From Diphasiastrum complanatum (Eukaryota; Streptophyta; Lycopodiopsida; Lycopodiales; Lycopodiaceae), in NCBI GenBank assembly GCA_029204225.1, contig CM055113.1:13468906-13532905 (forward strand): a DNA stretch of 64,000 nucleotides, read 5' to 3'. A program made the translations under genes and the position numbers. Positions 1 through 11,769 of the stretch are shown piece by piece. The notes beneath the pieces are model-generated. The model worked only from the letters and a program-made list of their open reading frames with translations. It had not been told where the DNA came from and ran no database searches. Position 1 is the stretch's first letter. Every line of letters begins with the position of its first letter.

Positions 1-235
1 GAGGAGTGGGGAGTACCATTCCCCAAGACACGGAACGGCCCATCAATCACAAGACCAATAACCACAGGCCCAACAAGTCTCACACCAGAAAAAGCGGATC
101 AATCAGACCCCTCCACTAACCACCACCACCATTGTTGCTACTAACATTGTTTCTCCACTCCCTCCACTTCCCCTCTCTTTCCCTTCACAATGTCTATTCT
201 TTGGATTAGCTTCACCAACCCACACCCCTGATTAG

Positions 236-890
236 TACCCAACCGTCACCAACTCTGAGAAGCTCTCTAAAGCAGCTAAGCGCTCAATGATCGGCCTATC
301 CGAAACAAGCTACCATATGCATTGGTTAGTAAGCCAACACCAAGTACTCGAAAATAAGATCCAGTACCAGAGCCAAGAGATTGCACATCAGCAGAAGTTG
401 GCCAAGGAAAAAGAAAAAGAAGCAAAAGAAATAAGATCCATGATGACTGGGCAGAAGAACAAATTGGAAGAGGTCCAACAACAATTGAAGCACCAGATGA
501 CCGAGATCGACCAAGCATGAGATGGATCGTCGAGTGCAATGAGAGTTGATGCTCCTCTAGTTAAGCCCGAGGATATACGGTTCCAGGTCCCACAGGCCAC
601 AGCCATCCGCATGGAAAAATATGTGTGGCTTATTCAGGAACGAGAAGCCGAGAAGAAATTATTTGAGAATGTTGTGGCCAAGCAGGAAAAAATCATCCTC
701 GAGTTCTAGAAGCAGCTTGAAAAAATGACAAAGGCCCTGTAGCAAGTCTTGGACAAGGTGAACCAACTATGGGACACGGCGTGCAATGATGATGGAGCTG
801 ACAATAAGGATGGGCAAATCCGACCATCAGATGGTAGCTCTCAAGATTGGGTGGCCAGAGAACCAAAGTTGCTTCTGGAGCTTTTTCCCT
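236..890 (+). pseudogene. Stop-interrupted coiled-coil coding relic
   Basis: One reading frame runs from about 236 to about 890, broken by only three stops (TGA 518-520 and two TAGs near 707 and 740). It encodes a very charged, Gln/Glu/Lys-rich product with heptad-like spacing (for example QSQEIAHQQKLAKEKEKEAK), predicted to be a long coiled coil. I do not recognise the family; a gag-like or plant coiled-coil protein are both possible. The same frame runs on into a copia reverse-transcriptase scrap from 1,007, so the join may be a retroelement chimera or chance. The stops argue against a working gene. Confidence 0.4.
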
Positions 891-1006
891 TCCCCCTTGT
901 ACTTTTAATCCCTCGTCTTATTCTGCATTTAATTTTTCTGAATCATTCATTCCTACTTACCCTGTCTCTTCACTTTTCTCCTCTCCACCACCTTAGCAGA
1001 TTATTG

Positions 1007-1413
1007 GGCCCATCTAAAGGTCTCATCACTCTCTATGTAGATGATACATTACTATTCAATATCAATCTAAATCTAATGAATGATACGAAATGCATGTTGT
1101 CCCAGGAGTACAAAATGACTGATATGGGTCCAGCCCATTATTGTCTTGGAATCAAAATTTTTTGAATTCGACCCATTAGACTGATTTTTATCAGCCAGCA
1201 AAGATATCTTTCCAACGTACTGAAAAACTATGGAATGACCAACTGCAAATCGAGCTACTTTTCATTCAACCCTAGTCTCAAACAATGTCCTCAAATTGAA
1301 GTAGAAAAGAAGAAAATGAAGCAATATTAGTTTCACTACATCATCGACTCACTGATGTATGCAATGCTCTACACTCGAGCAGACCTTGCTGTTGGAATTA
1401 AGCATCACTCCAA
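1007..1413 (+). pseudogene. Ty1/copia reverse transcriptase fragment
   Basis: The translation reads GLITLYVDDTLLF, the YVDD catalytic motif of copia reverse transcriptase. It is followed by YKMTDMG..HYCLGIKI, QQRYLSNVLKNYGM and SLMYAMLYTRADLAVGI, which are the usual downstream RT landmarks in order. In-frame stops after KIF and after KKMKQY, and the missing N-terminal half of RT, show that it is dead. It stops about 95 bases before a CT microsatellite. Confidence 0.8.
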
Positions 1414-1501
1414 CTCACTAGAATTCGACTCTTTATTATTCACGTCATCAAAATATGAATCATTCGAGTTTGTCTCAAATCCTGAGCTCCAGTACATTAT
1501 G

Positions 1502-2411
<910 letters not shown>

Positions 2412-2612
2412 AGGACTCTGATGATACATCAACGGTTCAATAGCCAAACCGGCTAGACCTGACATGATGACCGCCTGGGAAGCTAAGGATGGCAAAGCCC
2501 TTGCCATTGTATCTTTGAATCTTAAATATTCACAAATAGCTCATGTAGCTAATTATTCCAGCTCCAAAGAAGCTTGGAACATTCTTACTGGTCTGTACGA
2601 GACGAAGAATGC
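2412..2612 (+). pseudogene. copia gag fragment
   Basis: The translation MTAWEAKDGKALAIVSLN, then SQIAHVANYSSSKEAWNIL and GLYETKNA, is the copia gag (UBN2/DUF4219-type) core. The same segment recurs at 8,818-8,975 with nearly the same protein. Here it breaks off into unrelated sequence after about 2,612. No ATG-led gag start is present upstream. Confidence 0.75.
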
Positions 2613-3528
2613 TTGGTTTGATTGTTTCTTTCTGAGAAGACATATACACACAACATGATTATCTGTGTGTTGTGGATATTGTGGGGATGGAACTGCTCTT
2701 GAATAAGTTGAATGATAAGTTAATAATCTGCGGCAAAATGATGGGTTAACTATTGTTAAAGATAGAAGTACTTTACACTTAACACAATACTTTCGGTTTG
2801 AATCTTCTAGCATGTAGGTGATTTGTTAAAACAGCTGAAGATGGATAATTCGCAAGAGATGACTTCGTCTATCATTCAGGGATGATGCTATACAAAACTA
2901 CACCAATACAGTGGGTAACCTTACTCGTTACTACAGGAAGTCTTATCCATGCATGATTATATTGAAATTTCTTCCTTTAAAGGTAATAATGTTAGAAAAG
3001 TCTGATCTTATGTGCGTTAAAAATAGATATGAGCTTGTATTTTTTATTTAATTAAATTTGCTTGCATCCGGTGTCCCAGTGTTATTTGTAAGGTCACGTA
3101 CTCATATAGAGCTTGACAATGGTACACTTGAATGGCATGGATTTGCCCAAGTTGTTCGGTGTTTGGGCTCTCAAAAAATAGTTACGGGATATCCATGGGG
3201 GCTAGTATAGCACGGAAGTGCTCTAGTACCTAATGCTGTGACCATAGTCATATCTCCGTCCATCAGTATAGTGAAGAATAGTTGCTTACATGTAAAATGT
3301 AAATGTGAACCTAATACATTTCTTTTGCTCTTATACTGATCGGTATGGCTTATGCCCTGATACGGCTTCGTTAAAGAGCAGAATGTATTGCTTAGTGATG
3401 AAGTGAATGATTGAGAAGATTGGACGTACTTTTTAAAAATGCAATTTAGCTGAAAAAGTAGTGAATCTTGTTTCAGACATGGATAACAACTGATGCTCAG
3501 CTATGACACATGTCTTTCTTCGTAAAAT
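2613..3528. other. Intergenic DNA, no gene seen
   Basis: AT-rich sequence with only short open frames and no recognised domain, between a gag scrap and the start of LTR C. Confidence 0.4.
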
Positions 3529-4317
3529 TGAAAAAAAATCCATATTGATTTCTTGGCTTGCTACGAATGTTGTACCATGCAAGTATGTAGCTCATTAATG
3601 CAAAATGCCAAGTTTGGCCTACATAGAACTCGAGCTACATGGTTATGTATTGTCTAGTTTGATAAATGAAACTTGCATATAGTTTGTAGACATAGAATTA
3701 GCATGATTATGCTTGTAGAAAATCGTGGCAACTCACATGCATTAATTGTAAGTGATCCATAGTGACATGCAAGGCATGCACAAAGTTTATTGGACACATG
3801 CATGATGATTTGGACATTTCTAGTTAGAACTAGTACACTTGTAAAAAGTTGGTAGAATTTCATGCATGAGAAGTGACAAATGTCACATAGACTCTAGATG
3901 TCACTTTAGATGTCATTTTGGAATGGATAGATATGGTTCTACCTCGAGCTACCTCAATCTCCATAAATATGTGTAGCTCTCCACACAATTAATAATGAAG
4001 AACCAAAGTTTTGTAGCTATCTCATGTCATTTTGGATCTAAACAAATATTGCTTGTTATCTCTCTAGCTCTCTCTCTCTCTCTCTAACTCGTGTTGAGGC
4101 TAATGCTCATACATTGAAATCTTGTATTTTTTCATTCTTTGATCATTGCCATTATATTCTGTTGATTAGCATGCTAGATTGTGGATTAGCCATTTCTTCT
4201 GAACTAGATTTTGTTGATCAATCTAAAATTAGGTTATAGTGCCAATCACAAAGCTTAATTAAGATCAGTGACTCTTGTGGACATTCCCCACACGTGTGAA
4301 TTCTGGAAATTTTGTCA
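3529..4317 (+). mobile_element. 5' LTR of copia element C (789 bp)
   Basis: The segment begins TGAAAA and ends TTTTGTCA directly before a primer-binding site. A diverged copy of exactly the same length, 789 bp, lies at 61,372-62,160, also directly before a primer-binding site, which fixes both ends. It carries a CACACGTGTG palindrome near its 3' end and a short CT tract. The 3' partner LTR is absent because the element is truncated at about 5,530. Confidence 0.85.
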
Positions 4318-4330
4318 TGGTATCAGAGCC
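4318..4330 (+). other. Primer-binding site (initiator tRNA-Met)
   Basis: TGGTATCAGAGCC, the standard plant copia primer-binding site complementary to the 3' end of initiator tRNA-Met, lies immediately after the CA end of LTR C. Confidence 0.95.
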
Positions 4331-5087
4331 ACATTAAGCTTTGCATGCTAACAACTCTGATTGTACAAGAAACTGAGAGCTAAATCGAGCAAAAAAGCAG
4401 TTTTACACCTTTTCTAACCCTTCTCTAAAGTTTATTTGGATCAAATCGGACTTGAACTGAATTTTTAGACCTGAATTGAGGAAGTACGGAATTCTGGAAT
4501 TCCGCACGTGTGAAAATCAGAGTTTTTCAGTCCCTTTGTTCTCCTTACTTATAGATTCAAAGATAGCAATGTTATAGCTTGATGAAAAGCATTTGATTTG
4601 TACTTTCCATAGAAATTGAAACCAAATCAATCTGATGTGTCTAGCAAGAGTTATAAGCTCTTAAAGAGGATAGGGATAGGTCCAAAATCCGAGTGACAGC
4701 ATTTTGATTTGATTCAATTATACTTTGTTATGAATTCATTGTTTTGAGCATGCAACACAAGAAACTGTAGATCAAGACCGAGTTTGAAGTATTTGAACAC
4801 CCTTTGAGCCTTCTGTGTGTCAATAGTGTTTTCTTTTGAAGCATTTCACACGTGCCAAAAGTAGGATTCAAACCAGCCAAAGTCTCACAAACCACTTTTT
4901 GTGTCTGATCTATATAACTTGTCTTGTTGAATATTTGAGATTCATCTCATATATAGTTGCAAGTGTTTCACATAGGAAGGTAGTTCAACCTTGAAAATAC
5001 CTATAGTGAAAGAGAGCAGCAACTCTAAGTTTGATAGGAACAAGCTCAAACATATTTTAATCCAATAACTAAGAAGTCTTCATTATA
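4331..5087 (+). other. Untranslated leader of element C
   Basis: About 757 bp without a gene lie between the primer-binding site and the gag ATG. It aligns by eye with the leader of element D (62,174-62,925), for example the shared block around AGGGATAGGTCCAAAATC. Confidence 0.75.
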
Positions 5088-5530
5088 ATGACATCTCAGG
5101 GACGATATCTTCTAGAAGCCAGTGAAAGACTAAACACTTCTAATTACTCAATTTGGAGGTTAAGAATGGAGTCTGTTTTGATTCTCCAGGATGTTATTGA
5201 TATTGTGCTTGGTGTTGAGGAGGAGCCTCAAGCACAGGTTGAAATTCCTAAATATAGGAAGAGAGCTAGAATGGCTCTACATTCCATTAAGATGAATGTA
5301 TCTAATGAAATTTTGAGAGAGATAGGATCTTGCACTACAGCCAAAGAACCTTGGGATGCACTAAAGACCATCTATGAAGCAAAGAATACTTCTAGAATAC
5401 TCACTCTTAGAAATCAAATTTTCCAAAGTTTCCAAAGAAGTGAAGAGAGTGCATCTAACTATGTTCTGAGAGTTAAAGATTTACATAGAGAGCTTTCATG
5501 TGTTGGTGTTACCATTAACCAAGTTGAGCT
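5088..5530 (+). pseudogene. Truncated copia gag, element C
   Basis: An ATG-led frame starts MTSQGRYLLEASERL, then NYSIWRLRMESVLILQDV, TTAKEPWDALKTIYEAKNTS and NYVLRVKDLHRELS. This is copia gag: an N-terminal DUF4219-like part followed by the UBN2 capsid domain. It closely matches the gag of elements D, A and B in this window. Homology ends near VELEK at about 5,530, where sequence from an opposite-strand copia element begins. The last 13 residues before the stop are therefore foreign. The zinc knuckle and all of pol are missing. Confidence 0.9.
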
Positions 5531-6567
5531 AGAGAAAGTAGATTTTTCTTCAAAATTGGTATGTAAAGTACCTCCCTGATCAACCTGCTTTTGCCATCAG
5601 GTAGTTGGATTGAAACAGTGCCTATCCTCTTGATCTTGCATACCTCACCATTTGCTTGTGAAACACACGTTCCCTTATCCAACAAATTCAAGCTACTGAA
5701 CCAATTCTTGTTACCTGTCACGTGTCTTGTGGCTCCCAAGTCAATATACCACGCTTGATCATCTTGATTAGATGACAATGCAGATGTGAAGATGCTAGAG
5801 ACTTCAATCTCACCCTCACCCCCTTGCCTTGTTCTGCCAGGAATTTGCAACATTCACTCTTCCAATGGCCCTTTTTACCACAATGGAAGCACTTGCCTTT
5901 CTTCTTGGTCTTACTGGAAGATCCTTCATCCTCCTGAGACTTGGCAAAATGATACTTAGACTTCTTCTTGCCCTTGCCCTTGCCTTATTTTTTCTCGTCG
6001 TTGCTCTTCCTGCATCCAGATTCATGTGAGCTCGTCAAAGGTTGGAAATCTTTCTCTTGATGCTATTTCGCTCACAAACATCTGATAGGGTTCTACAATG
6101 CCACACAATGCATTGTGCACCAGCTCCACATCACGTATGCACTCACCAATAGAATGCAGTTCATCCCTCATTGTCTTGATTCTGGTCATGTACGTCTAAA
6201 TGTGCTCTCCTTGTTCCATGCGGGCACTATTCAGCTTTGACTTCAGAAACATGATTCTTGACGGATTTGATGTCTCAAACTACTCCTTCAGCACATCCCA
6301 TGCTTGTCTGGGTGTAACAGTATCACAAATGTGGGTAATGATGTGATCCTTCACTGAGAAGTTAATGAAGGTTAAAGCTTTCCTCATTTTTTTATTGGAC
6401 ACTTTGATATCCGCTTCATTTGGCGGCCTTCTCTCATCACCTGTGATGACTTCCCACACGTCTTTCTCCATCAGTATGTTTTTCATTTTGAATTTCCACA
6501 CTGCATAGTTGGAAATCCCGTCCAATTTGCTACTTTCACTCAAAATGGACTCACCCATGTTTGCCAT
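5530..6567 (-). pseudogene. Degenerate copia gag-protease, element F
   Basis: On the minus strand the gag begins MANMGESILSES at 6,567 and contains NYAVWKFKMKNIL, the DUF4219-like start, and RQAWDVLKE. After a stop it continues through frameshifts to the zinc knuckle CFHCGKKGHWKSEC near 5,880 and a protease core reading WYIDLGATRHVTG. The usual copia protease motif is DSGA; here Ser is replaced by Leu. A typical post-protease strand, REVLYIPILKKNLLSLAQLG, ends the relic, which is cut at about 5,530 against element C. It belongs to a different copia lineage from elements A-E. Confidence 0.8.
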
Positions 6568-7276
6568 CGCAAAACTGCTTGAAACTTCTGTCGTAGGCTA
6601 AAAACAGTATGCCGAGGCCAACAATGATGGCAGAAGTTGAAAATAATGACATGAACTTTTTTCCTTACCAGGCCACTCGCCGCTTTTCCATCAATTTGAA
6701 AGCCAAATCGGCGTCGCCTTCCGACATGCACTCAGTCATCAACTCCCAACTACGTGCCCAGTGGAATGGTGAAATCACTTTTGGCACACTCCGAACACTT
6801 TTTCCACTGCAATCACTCTATTTTGTTGTACCATACTTGCAGGTACAGTGCGGGTGCTCTTCGTTTGGAGGTTATAGCCTTTCGTTTGGATCAAAACGGG
6901 CAAAAGACCCAAAAATAGGGATTTTCTTTGTTTTTGAACTGTTTCTTCACCTTGAAGAAACTTCACTCTACACTTGTGAAGGGACCCAACTCCAATTTCA
7001 GTATGAAAATGTTCGATTGAATGCACACTGACTACAAACACCAAATAGCTTGCTTCGGAATTTCAAAATTCCGTTTGTTGAGGTTCTGATTCAGCCGACA
7101 ACCCTTGTCTCTAAATCCTCACACAGTCTCAAGCTCACCAAGCTTTTGTGTGCTAAACTCTCTGCATCAGTGTTTCTCCTTCCGTCTTCAACCCGCCGTA
7201 AACCCCAAACTCTCAGAAGATAGTTCTCCCAAAGCTCTCTTCAACGACGATGCTGTACTGTGTACACTCCCTGCAT
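6568..7276 (-). other. Untranslated leader of element F
   Basis: The sequence lies between the element F primer-binding site and its gag start, read on the minus strand. A plus-strand open frame here (6,609-7,031) shows no family resemblance and I treat it as chance. Confidence 0.5.
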
Positions 7277-7289
7277 GGCTCTAATACCA
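7277..7289 (-). other. Variant primer-binding site, element F
   Basis: The minus strand reads TGGTATTAGAGCC, one base different from the usual TGGTATCAGAGCC. It sits at the expected place between the LTR and the gag leader. Confidence 0.8.
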
Positions 7290-7562
7290 ACTTAGAATTT
7301 GCTTCGAATAGGAACATAGATCATGCTACACAGTAACACAGACAGAAAACACTCTCCACATCAAGCTCACATAGCAACTGTATTTCACAAAATGAAATTA
7401 CACTGTACATATAGTTGTTCACTCAGACAACCCATGCATGACCCAGGTTGCCGTTGGCGGGATGCGTGTCCTGTCGACTTGCCTCGTGGCGAGGCCAACT
7501 GATCCTTATCAACTGATAGGACCCATAGTACAGTAGCATAATGATTCTACTTTAATTCTAAC
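7290..7562 (-). mobile_element. Short LTR of element F, about 270 bp
   Basis: On the minus strand the segment runs from about GTTAGAATTAAAG to AAATTCTAA directly before the primer-binding site, so the ends form the short inverted TTAGAATT/AATTCTAA typical of small copia LTRs. The exact outer end is uncertain by a few bases because no second LTR remains. Confidence 0.6.
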
Positions 7563-7571
7563 TCATTCATC

Positions 7572-7668
7572 ATGGAAGGAACATCTTCAAAAATCTGCTT
7601 GATCAACAAGTTCAACGATAGTGACTTCCACATGTGGAAGTTCAAGATGAACATCAAGACCCTTTTTG
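7572..7668 (+). pseudogene. copia gag N-terminal scrap, element G
   Basis: ATG at 7,572 opens MEGTSSKICLINKFND followed by DFHMWKFKMNIKTLFGL, the beginning of a copia gag. It breaks off at about 7,668 into repeat and foldback DNA. The matching middle of gag resumes at about 8,790, so one gag appears to have been split by insertions of about 1.1 kb in total. Confidence 0.7.
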
Positions 7669-7860
7669 GACTAAAAAAGGGCCTCTTCACTAATTATAAT
7701 TAGTGTTAATGATGACATGTGTACCAATAAAAGAGTGACAATTGAGACAGAATGGTCCATATGACATGGCACATCCAATGGCCTAGATGACATCCCAAAA
7801 TCTAACTCACCCACTAACCACACTTTAACTATACTCTCCTAGCCCCTTATTGATGACAAT
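7669..7860 (+). repeat. Dispersed repeat R1, copy 1
   Basis: This segment has an inverted relative at about 33,580-33,770. Shared blocks include CACTAAT..TAATTAGT, then CCATATGACATGGCACATCC and CACCCACTAA in the same order. It probably belongs to a dispersed transposon family; no coding capacity was seen. Confidence 0.6.
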
Positions 7861-7879
7861 GTCACACTCAAAAGCAAGG

Positions 7880-8660
7880 AACAAATTTAAATTTTGAATT
7901 TGTGAAGGGCTGAAATTTTTTTTGCACTTCATCCATATTTTTTTTAGGCTTGTTTTGGAGAGAAAAGATGTTGCAAATTTTTTTACACTTCATATTGAGG
8001 TTTTGATTCAAAAAAAATTTAGATTAAAAACAAAATAAAAAATAAAATGTAAGCGGGGGTTTATATCCCCCTGCCCTCCACGCTCCCCTGCACAACCGTC
8101 GTGCAGAACGCCTTCCTGTTGACAGATTCCCTCGGGCCGCTGGTCCAACCCGCTGCCCATCTCTTTGGTTTGCCCACGCAGCTGCCTCGGCACCTTCTGG
8201 CTAGCACACTCCCCCCGGGCCGCTAGCCCGGGTCACTGCACATCTCTTTGAAGGGCCCAGACAATCTCTCGGGCAACAATGTTGGACGCACTGGCGCCCG
8301 AGAGACTGCGTGGGCCCTTTAGGGAGATGGGCAGCGATCCGAGCCAGCTGCCCGGGGGGAGTGTGTGAGCAGGCATGGAAGGGAGTCTACGAGGAGCAGG
8401 ACGGTGGCATGCAGTTTGGAGGGGGGGGGGGGGGGGGGGGGGGGGATTGATGTAACCCACCCCCATTACATTTCAATTTTTTTTTTTAATGGTACAAGGG
8501 GGGGTCCTCACCCTTGTACCACTTTTTAAATATATACTTCAAGATGAAATGCAAAAAAAATTTGCAACCTAGTTTCTCTCCAAAACAAGCCAAAAAAAAT
8601 ACGGATGAAGTGTTAAAAAAATTTCAGCCCTTCACAATTCAAAAATAAATAAATATTTTT
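7880..8660. mobile_element. Foldback/MITE-like element with GC-rich core
   Basis: Two arms of about 110 bp are inverted copies of each other. The left arm (about 7,893-8,000) contains TGTGAAGGGCTGAAATTTTT, GGCTTGTTTTGGAGAGAAA and ACACTTCAT. The right arm (about 8,537-8,647) contains the reverse complements TTTCTCTCCAAAACAAGCC and AAATTTCAGCCCTTCACA. A second inner inverted pair flanks a roughly 400-bp GC-rich core (8,050-8,445). Mutator-type foldback or Pack-MULE-like elements look like this. No transposase frame was seen and the target duplication is unclear. It sits inside the split gag of element G. Confidence 0.7.
8421..8445 (+). repeat. Poly(G) run, about 25 bases
   Basis: An uninterrupted G tract of about 25 bases at the inner edge of the GC-rich core of the foldback element. 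It could form a G-quadruplex, and its length could vary or be misassembled. Confidence 0.95.
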
Positions 8661-8784
8661 ACAAGCATTAAATTTTAATCTTTCTTTATTCAATATACTA
8701 GGTTCAAATGCAACCTATGTGGCTAGGTTTTAACTCAAGCTAAACCCAAGGCGAATTGCCACATAGGACTATTAACAAGTTGTC

Positions 8785-10030
8785 AACGGTTCAATAGCCA
8801 GATCGACTGAACCTGACATGTTGACCGCCTGGGAAGCTAAGGATGCCAAAGCTCTTGTCATTGTATCTTTGAATCTTAAAGATTCACAAATAGCTCATGT
8901 AGCTAATTGTTCCAGCTCCAAAGAAGCTTGGGACATTCTTATTGGTCTATACGAGACAAAAATCGACTCATCTCTTCTTGAGGAAGAAGTTTCTGTCCCT
9001 CAAGATGAGTGAAGGGACCTCAGTCACAGATCATCTAAATGAATTCAAATAGCTACTCAATCAATTAACTAGAGTAGGTTCGCCAATATCAGACGAAGAT
9101 GCTAACATGTCTCTTCTGTCTACTCTTCCTCCCTCTTATGACAATTTAGTATTGCTACTCAATAATAATCCTGACCTGTCTCTCCAAAAAGTGACAACAA
9201 GCTTATTGTAGGAAGAAGTAAGAAGGAAAAGCTTATCTATGTGGAATATGAAGACAGTCGCTCTTTATTCGAAGAAAAAATCTTCAAAGGACAAGAAGAA
9301 AAAATGTAAGCAAACTGATTCAGACCAGCAATCACAACAGCACAGTCGACAGCATCAAAAGCCTAAGACCAGACTCTTCTGCAAGAACTACAAGAGAACC
9401 AACCACGACATCAAGGATTGTCGAGTTCTCAGACATAACGAAGCCAAGAAGAAGATGGAGCATGAGGAAGAATCTGATTCTGCCAAAAACTCTCAAGAAA
9501 AACCAACTCTACAAATGATACAAGATTTATCCATCAGAGATGCAATGAATTGGTATCTCGATTCTAGTGCTTCTCAGCACATGACAGCATGTAAGTCCTT
9601 ATTCGAAGATCTCACACCAGCAGATTCGAAGTATGTCTACTTCGGTGACTCAAGTGCACTATAGATTGGAGGCAGAGGATCTATACGTCTCTATCTTCCT
9701 AATGGTAAGCTGACCTTGCTCAAGGATGTATATACGTACCCAAATTGACAAAATTTTTATTGTCAATCAGCAAGTTTACTGATCAGGGCTCCAAAGCCTC
9801 GTTCGATTCGAAGCAGTGTACCATTCTGGACAAGCACGACAAAGAAACCTTCTCTGCAAATAGAAAAGGTAATCTGTACATTTTGGGTCACGAGTATGCA
9901 CTTTCCACCAATGTGAGTACTTCAAATGCCCAATTATGGCATTGAAGATTAGGACATCTAAACATGAGATCAATCTTATATATGCATCAAATTCTATGGT
10001 CAAGGATTTAAATCTTAATGTTGCCGCCAC
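8785..10030 (+). pseudogene. Degenerate copia gag-protease-integrase start, element G
   Basis: After the insertions gag resumes with LTAWEAKDAKALVIVSLN and SSKEAWDILIGLYETK. It then passes through stops and frameshifts to HLNEFKQLLNQLT-like capsid sequence and a Lys-rich linker. A zinc-knuckle region reading FCKNYKRTNHDIKDC has lost its second Cys. The protease motif WYLDSSASQHMT has DSSA where DSGA is usual. A degraded integrase start (QLWH, stop, RLGHLNMRS) follows. Several stops make it non-functional; RT and RNase H are not attached. Confidence 0.85.
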
Positions 10031-11084
10031 CGATATTCGACATGTCTATGAGATGTGCCTACTAGGCAAATAGCCTAGATCAAGATTTCCAAAGGGACAA
10101 ACCACTAGAGCTTATCTGAATCGTTCGTCCTAAATATTTCTGCTGCTAACTGTGATGCTTCCAATCCTACAGTGCCCGCTCTTGCTCAAGCTTTCACTGC
10201 CAGCCATACTCTTGATTTCCGACATCTTCTTATCCGCGAAGCCTCTACTTCCTTCGAAGGCCATATCACTTGCAAGGCTGCAAATTTAAAACTCTCATAT
10301 TTTGCAACTTGCAAGTAATGCACAAATTTATGATATAGCTTCTATTTTAAAAATATCAACTACATTGCAGTCTTGTGAGAGGATCCTGATGGCAAGGCGA
10401 CGCAATTTGGGGACATCAATCTCAAACTTCGACCACCATGACATGGGACGTAGTTGGCCTGAATCACAGTTCAAGGGGGAGTTAATAGCTGCAAGTTATA
10501 GCCATCTTGGGACCTGATTTGGTTTAGGACCCTTCACCTTACCAGTCCCCTGCAGCTTTGTTGTGGCTCTTCTGAATGAGCCATTTTTGAATGGTAGCTT
10601 CATCATCAAATCGTCCACGCTACCTCCATTGAAGTACCGAAAGATAGAGACCAAAGGAGATCGTCGTGTATGCCAATACTACGCGCAATCCCCATGTGTG
10701 CAATATCAATGCTGACTTCTTGCGCGAAAAATTTTAATCTGTCTTGCCGCTCACCTTTGTATCTCTTTGCGACAACAACTCCTTCGAGAGAAAAAGATAT
10801 CTCGACAATCTCTATTTTAAAACATGATCCAAATGTACCAAATCCTATTTTTTCTTTCCAAACAATTTGGAATCCCCACTGATATTGTGCATTCAGAATT
10901 CATGACGCTCGTCTCTAGTCATGTAAAATCTTTTTTTTTTCAACTCCATGGACGAATTGTCTCCCACATGTGAATGGCGTTGATGTTCTAATCGCATTTT
11001 TTTTTGATAAAATAACTTGAGTCTTGATGTGTTTAGCTCTTTTATTTTTTTCTTTCTCTATTCTCCAGAACTTGTCCCAAGTTT
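10031..11084. other. Intergenic DNA, no gene seen
   Basis: Short open frames occur (for example 10,302-10,517 and 10,670-10,882) but none shows a domain or a conserved motif. Confidence 0.4.
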
Positions 11085-11357
11085 CTATTTTTTTTTATCT
11101 ATCTCCGAGGGGGCTTCATCTCCCAGATCCCAAAGACACTTACTAACATCTCCAATAAAACTAGAAATATTTTCTGTAACTTTCTCTACATTAGCGTTGT
11201 ATTCTTTACACGCTGCTTGAACTATTTCGTTTGTAAGTGGTCTCTCATGAGCCTCATTAGAAACAACTTCCTCTAACTCAATGTTGTTAAAGCCATCTAT
11301 TAACTGGCAAATAGATGTATGTAGAGACTTGAGAAGAATTTTTCTTTGGTCGACCAT
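11085..11357 (-). CDS. Hypothetical small acidic protein, 90 aa
   Basis: The frame starts with ATG at 11,355-11,357 and encodes MVDQRKILLKSLHTSICQLI, then an acidic helical stretch with ELEEVVSNEAHERP and a Cys, ending in DEAPSEIDKKK. Composition is protein-like, amphipathic and hydrophilic, unlike the AT-rich surroundings. No signal peptide or membrane segment was seen and the family is not recognised. It could be an isolated exon, a gene fragment or chance. Confidence 0.25.
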   Translation of the reverse strand: MVDQRKILLKSLHTSICQLIDGFNNIELEEVVSNEAHERPLTNEIVQAACKEYNANVEKVTENISSFIGDVSKCLWDLGDEAPSEIDKKK

Positions 11358-11769
11358 ATTTTCTATGAAAAAATTTAACGAGTTACTAATGCTAGAAAAT
11401 TGAATTTACTAGATATTACAAATTTACAATAACAAATTTCATTTGATAACAACTGGTAAAATAACAAATAGCATCTGGTAAAAAAATCTTTTGTACTAGA
11501 TGTTAAGAATAACAAATCTCATAATAAATTTTATTTCATAATTAGGTTAACGAGTTACTAATGCTAGAAATATTAAATTGTAAGCATGTGTTGTAATTGA
11601 AATATGAAATACAAAATTGAAATCTACTATATCACATACAGAAATATAAACATATACTAAACATGTTGAAATTGAAATATCTATACAATCTTAATTCTTC
11701 AGCCAACAAACATAGAATGCACACAATTCTTAAATAATAAGCACACAACAGACAACCAAGATACTTATG

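Noticed and set aside
6609-7031. Plus-strand 140-residue frame
   Set aside because: It lies in the leader of minus-strand element F and shows no domain or conserved motif.
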